Positions 5,991 to 7,417 of a DNA stretch of 7,417 nucleotides are shown one piece after another. The notes under the pieces are model-generated. The model was not told the origin of the DNA, made no database searches, and saw nothing but the letters and a program-made list of their open reading frames with translations. A program made the position numbers and the translations under genes. The stretch is from Bacillota bacterium (GTDB lineage: Bacteria > Bacillota > Clostridia > Christensenellales > Aristaeellaceae), in the NCBI GenBank assembly GCA_023443705.1, contig JAEZTD010000053.1, forward strand, positions 1 through 7,417. The letters are read 5' to 3'. The stretch's first letter is position 1. The number at the start of each line of letters is the position of its first letter.

Positions 5991-7417
5991 TTATCCCGTG
6001 TAGATCACCGACAAATTGCCGTTGACTTGCGGCTCATACGCAAATTTGCCGATTTGAAGCCGGGTCAATATCTCCGCTTGCGTCACATACAACTTGTTAT
6101 TCGAGAGGTAGGCAACCTGGGTAGTGTTCATATAGAAGGCGACGCGGTCGTTTACCACCCGGATGGTGATGGGGTTGCCGGACTTCCCGATGATCAGCCC
6201 ATCCTCGCCAAAGGTCATGTAAGCCTTGATGAGGGCAATCTGCTCGTCGGTGGCCTCCTGTCCCTCAGCCAAATCCTGCTCGATCTCCGTTACCTTACTG
6301 ACTGCCCAGGTGAAATTGTTCTCGGTCTGCTCCGCTAGGGTGGATACTGTATTGTTGAGCTGGGTCAACGCATCGGCGGAAGCGTAGTCGCGGCTGACCT
6401 CGCTGCGGATGGCATCGGCGGTCAGGGTGATCTGCGCCACCGCATCGCCCACGGCGTCCAGCGCCTCATCCTTCGCGGCGGACACCTCGCCCTCCACATA
6501 CAGGCGCAACGCCTCGTTGCCGGTGATGTCCACCGTCTGGAGCTTGGCGATGAAGGCGGTGTGGGCAAAGAGATCGTCCACATCGAGGTTGCTGGCTCGT
6601 ATAGCCCGTACTAACGCTTCGTCGGCAAAGATACTCTGCACATTCAGTTCGCGGGCGGTGATGGTCTTGTCCATGAGCTTGCCGCCCGGCAGGCTCTCGT
6701 CGGCAACGTCGCTGCCCGTGACGGACTTCTTTTCGGTGATGATAGAGCCATCCGCAGCGATGGTAACCGCATAAAAACAGCCGTCGCTGCCGCGAACGAT
6801 CAGCTCACCCACGGTCAGGGAGGCCATGTTCGCCTCGGTCACGGCGAGGTCGGCGACATAGAGCTTGCCGTTGACGCCGCGCTCGATGATGGCCGTGCCA
6901 GCGGTCAGGTCTTTGATGCGCGCCCAATCGATGTCGGCGCTGCCGATGCTGGCGTTCACCATCTGCGCGATGGTCGCGTTTAGCGCCGTAATGCCCGCCC
7001 AATCGATGTGCGCCTCGTGAAGGTGGGCCGTTGTAAGCTGCGCCACGGCGATGTGGGCAACGGCGGCGTTCAAGTCGGCGATATTCGCCCAATCGATGTG
7101 CGCGCTCTCGATATTGGCATGGGTGATCTGCGCCAGCGCAACCTGGGCAATCCGGGTGTTCAGGCTGGCTATGGAGGCCCACTCGATGGACGCCTGATTG
7201 ATGGTCGCGGTATTGATCTGTGCCACGGCGATGTCCGCCATCTGAGCGGCCAGAGCGCCGATGTCTGCCCACGAGATATTGGCGTTCTCGATATTCGCCT
7301 GCGTAATCTGTGCGGTGGCGATGGTGGCCAGCGCGGCGTAGAGCGCGTCCGTCGTAATGCTGCCCACCGCCAGTTCCTGTATCCGGGCGGAAATCGCGGT
7401 GAGGGCCTCGGCGTTCA
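5991..7417 (-). CDS. Phage tail protein, C-terminal 474 residues (start outside window)
   Basis: The reading frame stays open to the window edge, so the gene is incomplete at its 5' end; the GTG near 7367 is an internal valine, not a start. Visible domains: a pentapeptide-repeat block (residues 25-169 of the visible part); a beta-rich linker with VNGKLYVADLAVTEANMASLTVGELIVRG (about 181-209); a segment likely to be coiled coil (about 310-395, KDEALDAVGDAVAQI to QEATDEQIALIKAYM); and a conserved-looking C-terminal module (about 402-474) with VAYLSNNKLYVTQAEIL, LQIG and VNGNLSV. The last module is familiar from Firmicutes prophage tail proteins that follow an N-terminal tail endopeptidase or baseplate domain, which would lie upstream here. 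Location is the virion tail tip. The stop TAA overlaps the ribosome-binding site of the fibre gene 10 bases on, indicating one operon. Being a tail protein is well supported; the N-terminal activity is unseen. Confidence 0.88.
   Translation of the reverse strand, partial: NAEALTAISARIQELAVGSITTDALYAALATIATAQITQANIENANISWADIGALAAQMADIAVAQINTATINQASIEWASIASLNTRIAQVALAQITHANIESAHIDWANIADLNAAVAHIAVAQLTTAHLHEAHIDWAGITALNATIAQMVNASIGSADIDWARIKDLTAGTAIIERGVNGKLYVADLAVTEANMASLTVGELIVRGSDGCFYAVTIAADGSIITEKKSVTGSDVADESLPGGKLMDKTITARELNVQSIFADEALVRAIRASNLDVDDLFAHTAFIAKLQTVDITGNEALRLYVEGEVSAAKDEALDAVGDAVAQITLTADAIRSEVSRDYASADALTQLNNTVSTLAEQTENNFTWAVSKVTEIEQDLAEGQEATDEQIALIKAYMTFGEDGLIIGKSGNPITIRVVNDRVAFYMNTTQVAYLSNNKLYVTQAEILTRLQIGKFAYEPQVNGNLSVIYTG
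6909..7343 (-). repeat. 90-bp tandem repeats coding 29 pentapeptide repeats
   Basis: The stretch reads as 29 uninterrupted pentads of type A-x-[IL]-x-x (AHIDW, ANIAD, AQITH, ATINQ and so on), the pattern of pentapeptide-repeat quadrilateral beta-helices. Six pentads make a 30-residue super-unit with one Trp (IxW) and one L-N-x-x-[IV] pentad. The Trp codons lie 90, 90, 90 and 75 bases apart; the last unit is short by exactly one pentad. In DNA this shows as copies of GCCCAATCGATG or close variants beginning at 6922, 6997, 7087, 7177 and 7267 on the plus strand. Confidence 0.88.

Noticed and set aside
6909..7343. Regularly spaced repeats as a CRISPR array
   Set aside because: The period is a multiple of three, copies are degenerate, and the whole stretch is an open coding frame giving pentapeptide repeats.
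7318..7367. A GTG at 7367 as the start of the tail protein
   Set aside because: The frame continues without a stop to the window edge and I see no ribosome-binding site before this GTG; the gene is simply cut by the window.

Overview
The window looks like the right-hand (late) end of a temperate siphovirus-type prophage in a moderately GC-rich Firmicute, most likely a gut Clostridia/Oscillospirales-type host. This assignment rests on gene order and family resemblance read by eye (tail protein, tail fibre, holin, NlpC/P60-like endolysin, small SHOCT-like protein, tandem serine recombinases) and on strong AGGAGG ribosome-binding sites. No database search was possible. Every gene but one is on the minus strand, so transcription runs from 7417 towards 1.

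Tail module, 7417 to 3938: the C-terminal part of a large tail protein, whose start lies outside the window, is followed by a 680-residue tail fibre / minor structural protein. The tail protein carries a pentapeptide-repeat block with a 30-residue super-period. The fibre has Ig-like middle domains, two GGTGAT-type fibre repeats with H-x-H motifs, and a conserved-looking C-terminal knob. A rho-independent terminator (3890-3917) lies just after the fibre gene.

Lysis module, 3863 to 1740: a four-helix phage holin is followed by a three-domain endolysin (NlpC/P60-like, PG_binding_1, SH3) and then by a 51-residue SHOCT-like protein started from TTG. Between holin and endolysin lies one gene on the opposite (plus) strand, 3091-3411, encoding a 106-residue protein I do not recognise. 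It has its own near-consensus sigma-A promoter (TGGACA-N17-TATAAT). This is the classic arrangement of a 'moron', a lysogen-expressed cargo gene, and is the most interesting item in the window. Its stop codon shares a CTAG tetranucleotide with the convergent holin stop codon.

Integration module, 1676 to 1: a strong stem-loop plus T6 terminator (1677-1730) closes the lysis operon. It is followed by a probable promoter and two serine recombinases of the large (resolvase plus recombinase plus zinc ribbon) kind. The first is complete (433 aa). The second overlaps it by ATGA and runs off the window after 99 codons. The attachment site is not visible and would be expected beyond position 1.

No stretch over 300 bases is without a gene. 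The longest gap, 1596-1739, holds the terminator and the recombinase promoter. I saw no tRNA, rRNA, CRISPR array or insertion sequence.
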